Shown here one piece after another: positions 17,373 to 26,746 of a stretch of 47,672 bases of DNA. Made by a program: the position numbers and the translations under genes. The DNA is taken from assembly GCA_015057405.1 (NCBI GenBank), contig SVEK01000023.1, positions 1 through 47,672 of the forward strand. The letters are read 5' to 3'. This stretch comes from Lachnospiraceae bacterium. GTDB lineage: Bacteria; Bacillota; Clostridia; Lachnospirales; Lachnospiraceae. The notes beneath the pieces were generated by a model that worked only from the letters and a program-made list of their open reading frames with translations, ran no database searches and was not told the DNA's origin. Position 1 is the stretch's first letter. Each line of letters starts with the position of its first letter.

Positions 17373-18899
17373 ATGACGCAAAACAATACATTTTTAATCG
17401 AAAATGAAAAACAGGCAAACCGATTAGCAGCACAGGTAATGCAGATTACATTCGTTTTCTTTACCCTGGCATACATATGTAATCTTATAGGGGTGTTCAA
17501 AGTAGACAAAATGATTATGACCATAGCATATGTAGCAGGAGGTTTAATGCTCATAATCCCATCTCTGCTTATTATGAAATTTAAGATGAACAGCAGTTTT
17601 GTGAAATATCTGGTAGTTATAGGTGCCATATGTTTTGTTATGCTGCTAAGCATTATGCTTACCTACCATGTAGTGGTTATCTATGTGTATCCGATAGCAA
17701 TTGCAAGTTTGTATTTTTCTAAGAAGTTAAATGTCATTTCAGCGGTTTTGACTGCGGCAAGCGTGTCTGTCGGACAGATTGTTGCATTCTTTTTAGAAAC
17801 GTTACCGGATGATAACTTTACAGACTTAAGAAGAGTAATTGTATTCGGAGTTATTCCTCGAGCATTAATATTATTTGCACTTGCAGCGATTTTCACAACT
17901 CTCGGAACCAGAACTTCCGCAATGCTTTCCAATCTTATGGGCGCAGAGGAACAAGAGCGTATGCTCGACCACATGAAAGAGATGAAAGCCAGTGTTGAAA
18001 AAACATCCGATACTTTGTGCAATATGATAACAGAGCTCTCTTCAATTACAGATAAATCTACACAAGCAAATGGATTAATAACACAGGAAACTGATGCCCT
18101 GCTATTAGGTGTCACCGACAATACTACAGAAGTAGAAAACACCAATCAGCGAATGCAGGATATTTCAGAAAAATTATTTAGCCTTAATGAACTGAATCAT
18201 CAAACCGCATTATTAACAGAACAGATAGAGCTTAACACAAAAGAGAATCAGAGTCGCATGAATGAAACCACCGAAAATATGGAACTGATATTCAAGAGTA
18301 CCGACGAATGCAAACAAATCATTTTCACTTTAGGTGAAGCATCCAAAGAAATTATCGGCATCGTTCGTACCATCACGAACATATCCGCCCAAACCAGCAT
18401 ATTAGCATTAAATGCTTCCATTGAAGCTGCTCGCGCCGGTGATCAGGGAAAAGGCTTTGCAGTTGTTGCAGAAGAGATTCAAAAACTTTCAGAGCAAACC
18501 AAATCAGCAACAGAGCATATAGGCCGAATTGTAAATGATGTTGTCAACAACACGGAAAGAGCAGTTATTTCCATGGAGCATAACGTAACCTATACGCAAA
18601 ACGGAATGGATAGCATCAGAAAGGCAAATGAATCTGCCAACACCATCACTTCATCTAACATGGAACTGGCAAAACAGATTCACGAAATAGATAAAATGGC
18701 CGAACTGATTAAAGAACGAAGCAGCGAAGTTGCCAACGCAATGAATACCATCAGTCATAACACACAACAAAACTGCGAAGCCGTGGAGCAAATCTCTGCA
18801 GCAACACAGGAAAACAATGCAGGGATGGTAAGCCTTTCCGGATTTGTGGAAAACATAAAGGAAAACATAGAACGCTTAAATGAACTTGTTCAAGAATAA
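17373..18899 (+). CDS. Methyl-accepting chemotaxis-type receptor with multi-helix membrane domain
   Basis: 508 residues from the ATG that has GGAGG 7 bases upstream; the longer frame starts with an unsupported TTG. About six membrane helices fill roughly residues 15-190, and there is no extracellular sensor loop of note and no obvious HAMP domain. A long coiled-coil signalling domain follows, with the conserved hairpin tip around NISAQTSILALNASIEAARA and GDQGKGFAVVAEEIQKLSEQ, the part that contacts CheA/CheW. The sensed cue may be membrane-based or intracellular. No other chemotaxis gene lies in the window. The gene stands alone, between its own promoter and a long hairpin terminator. Confidence 0.9.
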   Translation: MTQNNTFLIENEKQANRLAAQVMQITFVFFTLAYICNLIGVFKVDKMIMTIAYVAGGLMLIIPSLLIMKFKMNSSFVKYLVVIGAICFVMLLSIMLTYHVVVIYVYPIAIASLYFSKKLNVISAVLTAASVSVGQIVAFFLETLPDDNFTDLRRVIVFGVIPRALILFALAAIFTTLGTRTSAMLSNLMGAEEQERMLDHMKEMKASVEKTSDTLCNMITELSSITDKSTQANGLITQETDALLLGVTDNTTEVENTNQRMQDISEKLFSLNELNHQTALLTEQIELNTKENQSRMNETTENMELIFKSTDECKQIIFTLGEASKEIIGIVRTITNISAQTSILALNASIEAARAGDQGKGFAVVAEEIQKLSEQTKSATEHIGRIVNDVVNNTERAVISMEHNVTYTQNGMDSIRKANESANTITSSNMELAKQIHEIDKMAELIKERSSEVANAMNTISHNTQQNCEAVEQISAATQENNAGMVSLSGFVENIKENIERLNELVQE

Positions 18900-18935
18900 T
18901 ACTTGCCACATGCCTCTTTGAGAAGGTATATTATC

Positions 18936-19007
18936 ATATTCGAACTGTACACGTAAAAGGCAGTCCTCAAAACGGAGGGCTGCCTTTTACATGTACAGTT
19001 CGAATAT
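18936..19007. terminator. Long bidirectional hairpin terminator
   Basis: Two 33-base arms (18936-18968 and 18975-19007) are complementary except for two mismatches, around a 6-base loop. The inner part is a textbook terminator stem ending in CCTTTT; the outer part continues the pairing far beyond what termination needs. It separates the receptor gene (plus) from pfkA and the RyR remnant (minus) and should stop transcription in both directions. Confidence 0.85.
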
Positions 19008-19037
19008 AATTCACGTGATTCTACCTACATGCCTTAT

Positions 19038-19247
19038 TTACTCTTTTTCAATCTTATATCCCAGTTTTACAATTAATTTCAATGTTTCTAATGCGGTATT
19101 TCTGTCATAATCTTTTTCACTCTCAGCAAGCTCCTCATAAGGAACAAGTAATGGTGTGATTTTATTGGCGGCATCTTTTTTTTCACCGTAAACCCAGCCC
19201 TCAGAAATTCTTCCGACAGCAAACTCCCTATCTGGATAATTTGTGAA
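19038..19247 (-). pseudogene. 5'-truncated RyR-domain remnant
   Basis: The minus-strand frame from a stop at 19248-19250 to the stop at 19038-19040 encodes about 69 residues, of which the last ~64 read as the C-terminal two thirds of a RyR (ryanodine-receptor repeat) domain. Visible motifs are GRISEGWVYGEKKD, LLVPYEELAESEKDYDR and ALETLKLIVKLGYKI. There is no ATG, GTG or TTG before the domain and no ribosome site. The frame also overlaps the last 20 bases of pfkA. The best reading is a gene whose 5' part was deleted when it became joined to pfkA. A +1 frameshift off the end of pfkA could in principle fuse it to the enzyme, but no slippery site is seen. Confidence 0.65.
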
Positions 19248-20211
19248 TCAGCTTATCAAAGTTATGGTTAATTGTCTTATTCATAGCAAGAGCTTCTGCT
19301 ATGGAATAGTCTGTAAACTTTCCGTTTCTGTATGCTACGGCTCTGCTTGTCTGTCCCTGATCAAGAAGTTCAACTGCTCTTGAGCCAAGAGCTGATGCGT
19401 ACACACGGTCACGACAGGTTGGGCTTCCGCCACGCTGGATGTGACCGATTACTGTTGCTCTTGTTTCAATGCCGGTGGCAGCCTGAATTCGTTTTGCAAT
19501 TTCAAATGAATCACCGACACCTTCAGCATTAACGATTATGTGATGTTTCTTTCCTATGTCATGCTTACTTTTAACTTTTTCAATAAGCTTCTCCATCTCT
19601 TCTTCACAGAAGGTTTCCGGGAGAAGCACGTATTCTGAACCATTGGCAATTGAGCACCAGAGTGCGATGTGACCGGCAGTTCGTCCCATAACCTCTATAA
19701 CGTTACAACGCTCGTGGGAACCTGATGTGTCACGGAGCTTATCTGCAGCTTCCATTGCGGTATTGACTGCCGTGTCGAATCCTATTGTGTACTCTGTACA
19801 AGCGATATCAAGGTCGATTGTTCCCGGTACTGCAATTGTACGAATACCCTGTTCTGCAAGTTTTTCGGCACCCTTAAATGAACCGTCTCCTCCTATTACA
19901 ACTACACCGTCAATACCGTGCTTTCTGCAGTTTTCAGCTCCGAGTATCTGTCCCTCCTCAGTTCTGAATTCTGCGCATCTTGAAGTATACAGTATGGTTC
20001 CGCCTCTTGAAATAATGTCAGAAACACTCATTGCATCCATGTCAACAAAATCTTCTTCAAGAAGTCCCGTAAATCCTCGTCTTATTCCTTTTACTTTATG
20101 TCCTAAATCGCATGCTGTTCTTACTACTGCTCTGATTGCTGCGTTCATTCCCGGAGCATCGCCACCACTTGTAAGTACTGCTATTGTCTGTTGTCTTTTT
20201 CCCATTTTCAT
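19228..20211 (-). CDS. pfkA: ATP-dependent 6-phosphofructokinase
   Basis: 327 residues, the usual bacterial length. It phosphorylates fructose 6-phosphate to fructose 1,6-bisphosphate, the committed step of glycolysis. Residues seen are TSGGDAPGMNAAIRAVV at the N-terminus (ATP loop), IGGDGSFKGA near 107-115 (the Gly after GGD fits the ATP rather than the PPi type) and the catalytic segment TIDLD at 131-135. The usual form is TIDND: both Asp residues are kept, but Asn is Leu, and the following GTD is CTE. MGRTAGHIA and the C-terminal EALAMNKT helix are present. It lies 142 bases downstream of dnaE, a common Firmicutes pairing. Its ribosome site is weak (GGGTA just before ATG), and a 7-bp hairpin (20273-20297) lies in the leader. 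Confidence 0.95.
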   Translation of the reverse strand: MKMGKRQQTIAVLTSGGDAPGMNAAIRAVVRTACDLGHKVKGIRRGFTGLLEEDFVDMDAMSVSDIISRGGTILYTSRCAEFRTEEGQILGAENCRKHGIDGVVVIGGDGSFKGAEKLAEQGIRTIAVPGTIDLDIACTEYTIGFDTAVNTAMEAADKLRDTSGSHERCNVIEVMGRTAGHIALWCSIANGSEYVLLPETFCEEEMEKLIEKVKSKHDIGKKHHIIVNAEGVGDSFEIAKRIQAATGIETRATVIGHIQRGGSPTCRDRVYASALGSRAVELLDQGQTSRAVAYRNGKFTDYSIAEALAMNKTINHNFDKLIHKLSR

Positions 20212-20353
20212 TACCCGGTATATTGTAATTGACCCATCTGACAGTCACTTACAGATACACCTTATCCTTTCTATCAACCTTTTAATCCGTGGTTGATTAC
20301 GGTTTTGTACATTTATATTTCATTCCAATTAATTAAAATCTTTCTTTATGCTA

Positions 20354-23300
20354 TCACCTTTTACCTTGTTTTTCAATTGTCTTTTCAACAACTCTGACAT
20401 TATCTTCCCCAACAATTTCTCTAAGTGTAGCAAGCAACTCTTCATTAACATTCACCGTTCTGCTCACAGGAAGATGATTTACCTGCTTTTCCTTTGCAAG
20501 ATACAATGAAACCTTACTGATTCCGTCACTTTTATACAAAACTGCATCGATTGCATCTTTTTTACTCAGGTAATCTGCCTTATCTGTAAATTGAATCCAC
20601 AAATGCTTTGGCATATTATCAAACAAAACGATATTGCCGGCTATAAGTTTAGCCGGTTTATCTTCTTCCATACTAACCCTTCCTATTATGAACACTTTTT
20701 CATCAAGGTTTAAAAGCTGCTTGTATTTTTCAAAATCCTTTGGAAATACAATAACTTCTACGGTTCCGAATAAGTCTTCTATTGTAACAAATGCCATCAT
20801 ACCGCCTTTTTTTGTTGCAATTATTCTCTTGTCTGTTATCATGCCTCCTATTACAGATTCCTCATTGTCTTTTACAACCGGGAACCCGGAATCGTCATCA
20901 GGCACATAATCTTGGGAGGTATGTGTTATATTTTTATTCATAATATCGCTGTGTTCATCTAAAGGATGTCCGCTTACATATATTCCGAGCACCTCTTTTT
21001 CGTAGCCCAACAACTCTTCTTTGGCATATTCAGGAACATTAGGATACTCTACTTTGTTGTAATCATTAGCTCCTTCCGTATCAAACTCAAAAAGGCTCAT
21101 TTGACCTGCAGTGTTAGATTTGCGGTCACTATTAGTATCATCAATCAACTGCCCAAATATGAGCATTTTTTGCTTTCTGTTACCACCAAGTTCATCAAGA
21201 GCACCTGACTTGATAAAACTTTCTACGGTTCGCTTGTTGACTTCTTTTCCGGAAAGACGTTTCACAAAATCCTGCAAGTCAATATATTTTCCATTCTTTC
21301 GTTCATTTACAATTGCATCTATAACAGGACGTCCCACACTTTTTATTGCAGACAAACCATAGATAATGCCTTCGTCTGTGGTGGAAAAATTACCAAATCC
21401 GTTATTGATTCCCGGAGGCATTACTTTAATCCCCATCTGTCTGCAGTTCATAATATATGATGCTATCTTGTCCGTTCTGTCCATAACAGACGTCATAAGT
21501 GCTGCCATAAATTCTACCGGAAAATATGTTTTCAGGTATGCTGTTCTGTAAGATACAACCGCATACGCTGCCGCATGGGATTTATTGAACGCATATCTTG
21601 CAAAATCAGTCATTTCATCAAATATATGCATTGCTATCCCTTCAGGAATTCCATTTGCAATACAACCCTTTACATTTTCTTCCTCATTACCGTATACAAA
21701 ATTCTTACGTTCCTTCTCCATAACAGACGCCTTCTTCTTGGACATGGCACGACGTACAAGGTCACTTCGTCCGTAACTGTATCCTGCAAGGTCACGTACA
21801 ATCTGCATAACCTGCTCCTGGTATACTATACAACCATAGGTCGGTTCAAGAATAGGTCTTAACTGTTCACATTCGTACACTGCTGCCTCCGGTCTGTTTT
21901 TTCCGGAAATATACTTTGGAATAAAGTCCATCGGCCCCGGTCTGTACAAAGATATTCCGGCAATTACATCTTCAAGACTCTTTGGTTTTAACTCCTTCAT
22001 GAAGTTCTTCATGCCGGGACTTTCAAGCTGAAATATTCCTTCGCAACGTCCTGAACCGATAAGCTCGTATACCGTCAAATCATCATAGTCTATTTTATCA
22101 ATGGAAAATTCACCGTCCATTGCCTTAAGTATCTCGCCGGCAGCACCTTCTGTTATGTGAGAAAAACCCTGTTTATATCCATAATTTATCAAATCAACTG
22201 CATCCTGAATAACAGTAAGGGTTCTAAGACCGAGGAAGTCCATTTTAAGCAACCCAAGCTCTTCTAAGGTCGTCATCGTATACTGGGTTGTGATTGTGTC
22301 TTCTGAGGATTTTGACAACGGCACATACTCAATAACAGGAGCATTACTGATAACTACTCCGGCCGCATGCATTGACGTATGCCTTGGAAGACCTTCAAGC
22401 CTCATGGACATATCGATAAGATATTTGCATTGTTCATCTGAATCATATGCCTTAAGCAAATCAGGATTAACCTTAAGTGCCGTAGCTATCGTAATTCCAA
22501 GGTCTGCCGGAATCATTTTCGCAATAGTATCAACGTACGCATAAGGAAGGTCAAGCGCACGACCAACATCTCTTATGGCATTCTTTGCCTTCATCGTACC
22601 AAATGTAACTATCTGTGCCACTCTGTCCTTTCCGTACTTACCTATAACGTATTCTATAACCTCCTGCCTTCTCTCGTAGCAAAAGTCAATATCTATATCC
22701 GGCATAGTAAGTCGTTCCGGATTCAGGAATCTCTCAAAAAGAAGATTATATCGAATTGGGTCTATATCAGTAATTCCTAGGGCGTATGCAACAATACTTC
22801 CTGCTGCCGAACCACGTCCCGGTCCTACAGGAATTCCGTTATCCTTAGCATATCTGATAAAGTCGGCCACAATAAGGAAATAATCTACAAACCCCATATT
22901 TTTAATAGTCTCGTATTCGTACTCCATGCGTTCCATATGTAATGGCGCATTGTCTTTGTACCTTTCACTGACACCCTGAACACACAACTTATGAAGGTGT
23001 TCTTCCGCTGACAGATTATCAGGAACATCAAACTTCGGAAGCTTGTACTCCCCAAATGAAATTGTCACATTACATCTGTCTGCAATAAGTCCCGTATTAT
23101 CAAGTGCCTCTTTTGCATATGGAAACAGATTGGCCATCTCTTCCTCAGATTTAAGGTAGAACTGTTCTCCCTCGTAGCGCATCCTGTCACTGTCATTTAC
23201 CTTTTTGCCTGTCTGAATACATAACAAAATATCATGAGCCTGCGCATCATCATCGTATATATAATGAACATCATTGGTTGCAACGAGAGGAATTCCCGTC

Positions 23301-23887
23301 TCCCCATGCATTTTCATAAGCCCCTGATTAACATTGGCCTGTTCCGGAATACCGTGGTCCTGTAATTCCAGATAAAAGTTATTTTCTCCGAATATATTTT
23401 GTAGCTTATATGCCTCTTCAACGGCTTCTTTATAAAATCCCATATTAAGTAATGAAGGAACGATACCTGCAAGGCAGGCACTAAGCGCAATTATTCCCTC
23501 ATGATACTCTGTAAGGACCTCATAATCCACTCTCGGTTTATAATAGAATCCTTCCACAAATCCCTTCGAAACAATCTTCATCAGATTCTCATAACCCTGA
23601 TTATTCTCTGCAAGCAACACAAGATGATGATACCTCTCAGTACCACCCCTTGATTCTCTGTCAAATCTTGAACCGGGAGCCACATAAACCTCACAACCTA
23701 TAATAGGTTTAATTCCGGCTTCATGAGCTGCCTTATAAAAATCAATAACACCGTACATAACTCCATGGTCAGTTATGGCAATACTATCCATTTCAAGTTC
23801 TTTTGCCCTTGCCACAAGCTCCTTAATCTTACTTGAACCATCAAGCAAACTGTATTCCGTATGTACATGTAGATGTCTAAATGCCAT
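20354..23887 (-). CDS. dnaE: DNA polymerase III alpha subunit (DnaE type)
   Basis: 1177 residues, full length. The N-terminal PHP domain has HTEYSLLDGSSKIKE and AITDHGVMYG. The polymerase palm has GRGSAAGSIVAYALGITDID and PDIDIDFCYERRQEVIEYV, with the catalytic Asp residues in DIDID. Fingers, helix-hairpin-helix and a C-terminal OB fold (MAFVTIEDLFGTVEVIVFP) follow. In Firmicutes this DnaE works beside PolC, extending RNA primers on the lagging strand. AGGAG lies 10 bases before the ATG. Transcribed with pfkA from an extended -10 promoter. Confidence 0.97.
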   Translation of the reverse strand: MAFRHLHVHTEYSLLDGSSKIKELVARAKELEMDSIAITDHGVMYGVIDFYKAAHEAGIKPIIGCEVYVAPGSRFDRESRGGTERYHHLVLLAENNQGYENLMKIVSKGFVEGFYYKPRVDYEVLTEYHEGIIALSACLAGIVPSLLNMGFYKEAVEEAYKLQNIFGENNFYLELQDHGIPEQANVNQGLMKMHGETGIPLVATNDVHYIYDDDAQAHDILLCIQTGKKVNDSDRMRYEGEQFYLKSEEEMANLFPYAKEALDNTGLIADRCNVTISFGEYKLPKFDVPDNLSAEEHLHKLCVQGVSERYKDNAPLHMERMEYEYETIKNMGFVDYFLIVADFIRYAKDNGIPVGPGRGSAAGSIVAYALGITDIDPIRYNLLFERFLNPERLTMPDIDIDFCYERRQEVIEYVIGKYGKDRVAQIVTFGTMKAKNAIRDVGRALDLPYAYVDTIAKMIPADLGITIATALKVNPDLLKAYDSDEQCKYLIDMSMRLEGLPRHTSMHAAGVVISNAPVIEYVPLSKSSEDTITTQYTMTTLEELGLLKMDFLGLRTLTVIQDAVDLINYGYKQGFSHITEGAAGEILKAMDGEFSIDKIDYDDLTVYELIGSGRCEGIFQLESPGMKNFMKELKPKSLEDVIAGISLYRPGPMDFIPKYISGKNRPEAAVYECEQLRPILEPTYGCIVYQEQVMQIVRDLAGYSYGRSDLVRRAMSKKKASVMEKERKNFVYGNEEENVKGCIANGIPEGIAMHIFDEMTDFARYAFNKSHAAAYAVVSYRTAYLKTYFPVEFMAALMTSVMDRTDKIASYIMNCRQMGIKVMPPGINNGFGNFSTTDEGIIYGLSAIKSVGRPVIDAIVNERKNGKYIDLQDFVKRLSGKEVNKRTVESFIKSGALDELGGNRKQKMLIFGQLIDDTNSDRKSNTAGQMSLFEFDTEGANDYNKVEYPNVPEYAKEELLGYEKEVLGIYVSGHPLDEHSDIMNKNITHTSQDYVPDDDSGFPVVKDNEESVIGGMITDKRIIATKKGGMMAFVTIEDLFGTVEVIVFPKDFEKYKQLLNLDEKVFIIGRVSMEEDKPAKLIAGNIVLFDNMPKHLWIQFTDKADYLSKKDAIDAVLYKSDGISKVSLYLAKEKQVNHLPVSRTVNVNEELLATLREIVGEDNVRVVEKTIEKQGKR

Positions 23888-23940
23888 ATCCCGGTCTCTC
23901 CTTTTTAGAAAGTTATGTTGCGGTTTTTCACCTGATATAC

Positions 23941-23949
23941 ATTATAACA
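23941..23949 (-). promoter_or_regulatory. Extended -10 promoter of dnaE
   Basis: The minus strand reads TGTTATAAT, a TGn extended -10 with a perfect TATAAT at 23941-23946. No good -35 lies 17 bases upstream, as is common for extended -10 promoters. It sits back to back with the nicotinate phosphoribosyltransferase promoter. Confidence 0.55.
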
Positions 23950-23993
23950 CCGAACAAACCGTATGAGTATAGAATTTTTCATTTCGTGGCATA

Positions 23994-24022
23994 TTGACTT
24001 TTGCATATAAATATGGTATCAC
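23994..24022 (+). promoter_or_regulatory. Promoter of the nicotinate phosphoribosyltransferase gene
   Basis: TTGACT (23994-23999), 17 bases, then TATCAC (24017-24022). The -35 is good and the -10 moderate. Confidence 0.5.
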
Positions 24023-24050
24023 GAAGAAAATGCCAGCCGGAGGTGTCCTA

Positions 24051-25517
24051 ATGATTAACAATTTCAATCTTACTCTTTTAACAGATTTTTACGAATTGAC
24101 AATGATGCAGGGATATTTTAAGAACAAAACCAATCCCGTGGTGGTGTTTGATATGTTTTACAGGGTTAACCCTAACGACGGAGGTTATGCACTGTGCTGC
24201 GGTCTTGAGCACTTAATTGACTATATCAAAAATCTGAATTTTAGTTACGAAGATATTGAATACTTGAGGGGCCTTGAGATATTTGACGAAGATTTTCTAA
24301 ATTATCTTGCCGGATTCCACTTTTCAGGAGATATATATGCTATTCCTGAAGGAAGTATTATTTTTCCGATGGAACCTATAGTAAAGGTTATTGCCCCGAT
24401 CATGGAAGCCCAACTGGTAGAAACCGCAATCTTATGCATTATTAATCACCAGAGTCTCATTGCCACAAAAGCAGCGAGAGTTTGTTATTCAGCAAAAGGA
24501 GATGCTGTTATGGAATTTGGGCTCAGACGTGCCCAGGGACCTGATGCGGCAACACTTGGTGCAAGAGCTGCAGTTATTGCCGGTTGTGTCGGAACCAGCA
24601 ATGTTCTGTGTGCCAAAAAATACAACCTTCCGGCTCTTGGTACTCATGCCCACAGCTGGATAATGAGTTTTCCCGATGAACTAACTGCATTTAGAAAATA
24701 TGCCGAACTGTATCCTAACAACACTACACTTCTTGTTGACACTTATGATACCCTTCGCAGCGGAATTCCAAATGCAATTAAGGTATTTACTGAACTTCGC
24801 GAGTCGGGGAGGATGCCTAAAGCCTACGGAATTCGTCTCGACAGCGGCGATTTATCATACCTTTCAAAAAAAGCCCGCATAATGCTTGATGAGGCCGGAT
24901 TCGAAGATGCAGGAATATGCGCTTCCAGTGACCTTGATGAATACCTTATTGATTCCCTTAAGACCCAGGGTGCCAAAATCGACTCCTGGGGTGTCGGAAC
25001 CAATCTGATAACTTCCAAAAATCATCCTGCATTTGGTGGCGTATATAAACTTGCCGCCATTAAATCCGGAGACAAATTTCTGCCTAAGATTAAGATTTCA
25101 GAGAATCAATGGAAAATTACAAATCCGGGTAATAAAACAGTTTACAGAGTATATGACAAACTTACGGGAAAGATTCACGCAGACCTTATCGCACTGGCTG
25201 ATGAGCAGTTTGATGAAAATGAACCGCTCTTACTGTTTGACCCTATTAACACATGGAAAAAACTTCACCTCAAGCCGGGCACTTACACACTTCGTGAAAT
25301 GCTTATCCCAATATTTAAAAACGGAACCTGTGTTTACGAATCACCTGATGTTATGACTATACGTGATTATTGCTTAAACGAACAAAATACGTTATGGGAA
25401 GAAACGAGACGTCTTGTTAATCCTCACAACGTATATGTTGATTTGTCCTCCCGATTATGGGAATTAAAAAAGTCTCTTCTTGATGAATATACTGCTTCCC
25501 ATGAACAACAGATATAA
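24051..25517 (+). CDS. pncB: Nicotinate phosphoribosyltransferase
   Basis: 488 residues from the ATG preceded by CCGGAGGTG; upstream in-frame starts lack a ribosome site and would extend into the promoter. It joins nicotinate with PRPP to make nicotinate mononucleotide in the Preiss-Handler NAD salvage route. Motifs are LTLLTDFYELTMMQGYF at the N-terminus, FGLRRAQGPDAA, GTHAHSWIMSFPDE (the His region phosphorylated during the ATP-coupled reaction), VDTYDTLRSG and IRLDSGDL, the PRPP/phosphate-binding side. Stand-alone gene with its own promoter and terminator. NAD supply fits the neighbouring Rnf system in a general way only. Confidence 0.95.
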   Translation: MINNFNLTLLTDFYELTMMQGYFKNKTNPVVVFDMFYRVNPNDGGYALCCGLEHLIDYIKNLNFSYEDIEYLRGLEIFDEDFLNYLAGFHFSGDIYAIPEGSIIFPMEPIVKVIAPIMEAQLVETAILCIINHQSLIATKAARVCYSAKGDAVMEFGLRRAQGPDAATLGARAAVIAGCVGTSNVLCAKKYNLPALGTHAHSWIMSFPDELTAFRKYAELYPNNTTLLVDTYDTLRSGIPNAIKVFTELRESGRMPKAYGIRLDSGDLSYLSKKARIMLDEAGFEDAGICASSDLDEYLIDSLKTQGAKIDSWGVGTNLITSKNHPAFGGVYKLAAIKSGDKFLPKIKISENQWKITNPGNKTVYRVYDKLTGKIHADLIALADEQFDENEPLLLFDPINTWKKLHLKPGTYTLREMLIPIFKNGTCVYESPDVMTIRDYCLNEQNTLWEETRRLVNPHNVYVDLSSRLWELKKSLLDEYTASHEQQI

Positions 25518-25527
25518 TTTAACATTA

Positions 25528-25576
25528 ATATGCACCATAAAAGCATTTGTCCGAAAAATGATTTTATGGTGCATAT
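25528..25576 (+). terminator. Terminator of pncB
   Basis: Perfect 15-base arms ATATGCACCATAAAA (25528-25542) and TTTTATGGTGCATAT (25562-25576), with partial pairing continuing into the loop. It lies 10 bases after the stop codon. Confidence 0.75.
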
Positions 25577-25634
25577 GATTAACTTAAATAGAATTTGAAA
25601 TATGTTGTAAAGAATAATATAAATATTATCTTGC

Positions 25635-26660
25635 TTACGAAAAGCCTATTATTCTTCTTGACATCTTATAGACTATAATAATAATCTTTCGTCCTAACCA
25701 CGAACGCATCTGCAATGCTTTTCCAAGAAAAGACTTATTAACCAAATCAGCCATCTCAGGATTAGTATCTCTAAGATACTTCCATATCGCATCTCTTTTT
25801 GCAAGACTTTCTTTGGTATTCTCTTTTACAAGAAATACGGAACAGATTGTCATCATAATGGTTATATATTTTATCATATAATTTCTTAATTTTGCCTCAG
25901 GCAACTTCGGAACATCATGATAATTAATCATCAGTTTAGTTACTCTTAACTGCTGGTCAATTCTTCCCATCATAATCTTCTCATTAACAGACTGATCTTC
26001 TCTGCCTATGTAATATCTGTAAAGATCAATGTCCATATAATACATTTTTTTAACAGACGGCAACGGATAATACACAAATATATTATCTACATAAAATGTA
26101 TGTTCCGGAAGTTCAACCTTACAGTTTCTTAACAATTCAGTTCTGTATATTACAGAATGCATAAGAATATTCTGACTTGGCTTAAACTTCTTGATCTCAG
26201 ACCATGTAAAGAATCTGTCAACCGGAAGCGCCGAATGATAGTTAATCGACTTTTGCTTCTTTATTGCCACTCTTTCATACACGTAATTGGCAATAAACAT
26301 ATCAAGCTCTTTATCATTTGCAACTATATCACGCAAAAATTCCATCGTCTTGCATAACGCATCACGGTCAAGCCAGTCATCACTGTCAAGAACCTTATAA
26401 AATTCGCCTCTTGCATTCAATATACCTGTGTTAACAGCACTGCCGTGACCACCGTTTTCCTTGGAAATCACTCTGACATTATCAGGAAACTGTCTTTCGT
26501 ACTCAAGTCCAACTTCCTTTGTCTTATCTTTTGAACCGTCATCCACTACTATTACTTCAATATCATCGCCACCGGCCAATGCTGATTCTATGGCTTTTCC
26601 CATATACTCTTCAGAGTTATAACACGGAATGGCAACCGTTAATATATACTTTTTTTCCAT
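25635..26660 (-). CDS. Family 2 glycosyltransferase
   Basis: 341 residues starting at the ATG preceded by AGGAATAGGA. GT-A fold motifs are VAIPCYNSEEYMGKAI, IEVIVVDDGSKDKT (nucleotide binding) and the metal-binding KVLDSDDWLDRDAL at about 90-103. There is no clear membrane helix; the C-terminus is basic and hydrophobic (IIIIVYKMSRR) and could touch the membrane. It transfers a sugar from a nucleotide sugar, probably to a cell-envelope glycan or lipid; neither sugar nor acceptor can be named. It is monocistronic behind its own promoter. Confidence 0.85.
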   Translation of the reverse strand: MEKKYILTVAIPCYNSEEYMGKAIESALAGGDDIEVIVVDDGSKDKTKEVGLEYERQFPDNVRVISKENGGHGSAVNTGILNARGEFYKVLDSDDWLDRDALCKTMEFLRDIVANDKELDMFIANYVYERVAIKKQKSINYHSALPVDRFFTWSEIKKFKPSQNILMHSVIYRTELLRNCKVELPEHTFYVDNIFVYYPLPSVKKMYYMDIDLYRYYIGREDQSVNEKIMMGRIDQQLRVTKLMINYHDVPKLPEAKLRNYMIKYITIMMTICSVFLVKENTKESLAKRDAIWKYLRDTNPEMADLVNKSFLGKALQMRSWLGRKIIIIVYKMSRRIIGFS

Positions 26661-26694
26661 TGTATTTTTCCTATTCCTCTTAAAATTCACACTA

Positions 26695-26723
26695 ATTCTA
26701 TCACACAGTACTTAACCTTGCAA
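26695..26723 (-). promoter_or_regulatory. Promoter of the glycosyltransferase
   Basis: On the minus strand TTGCAA (26718-26723), a 17-base spacer and TAGAAT (26695-26700). Confidence 0.6.
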
Positions 26724-26746
26724 GATACGATATTGTGTATAAATTA

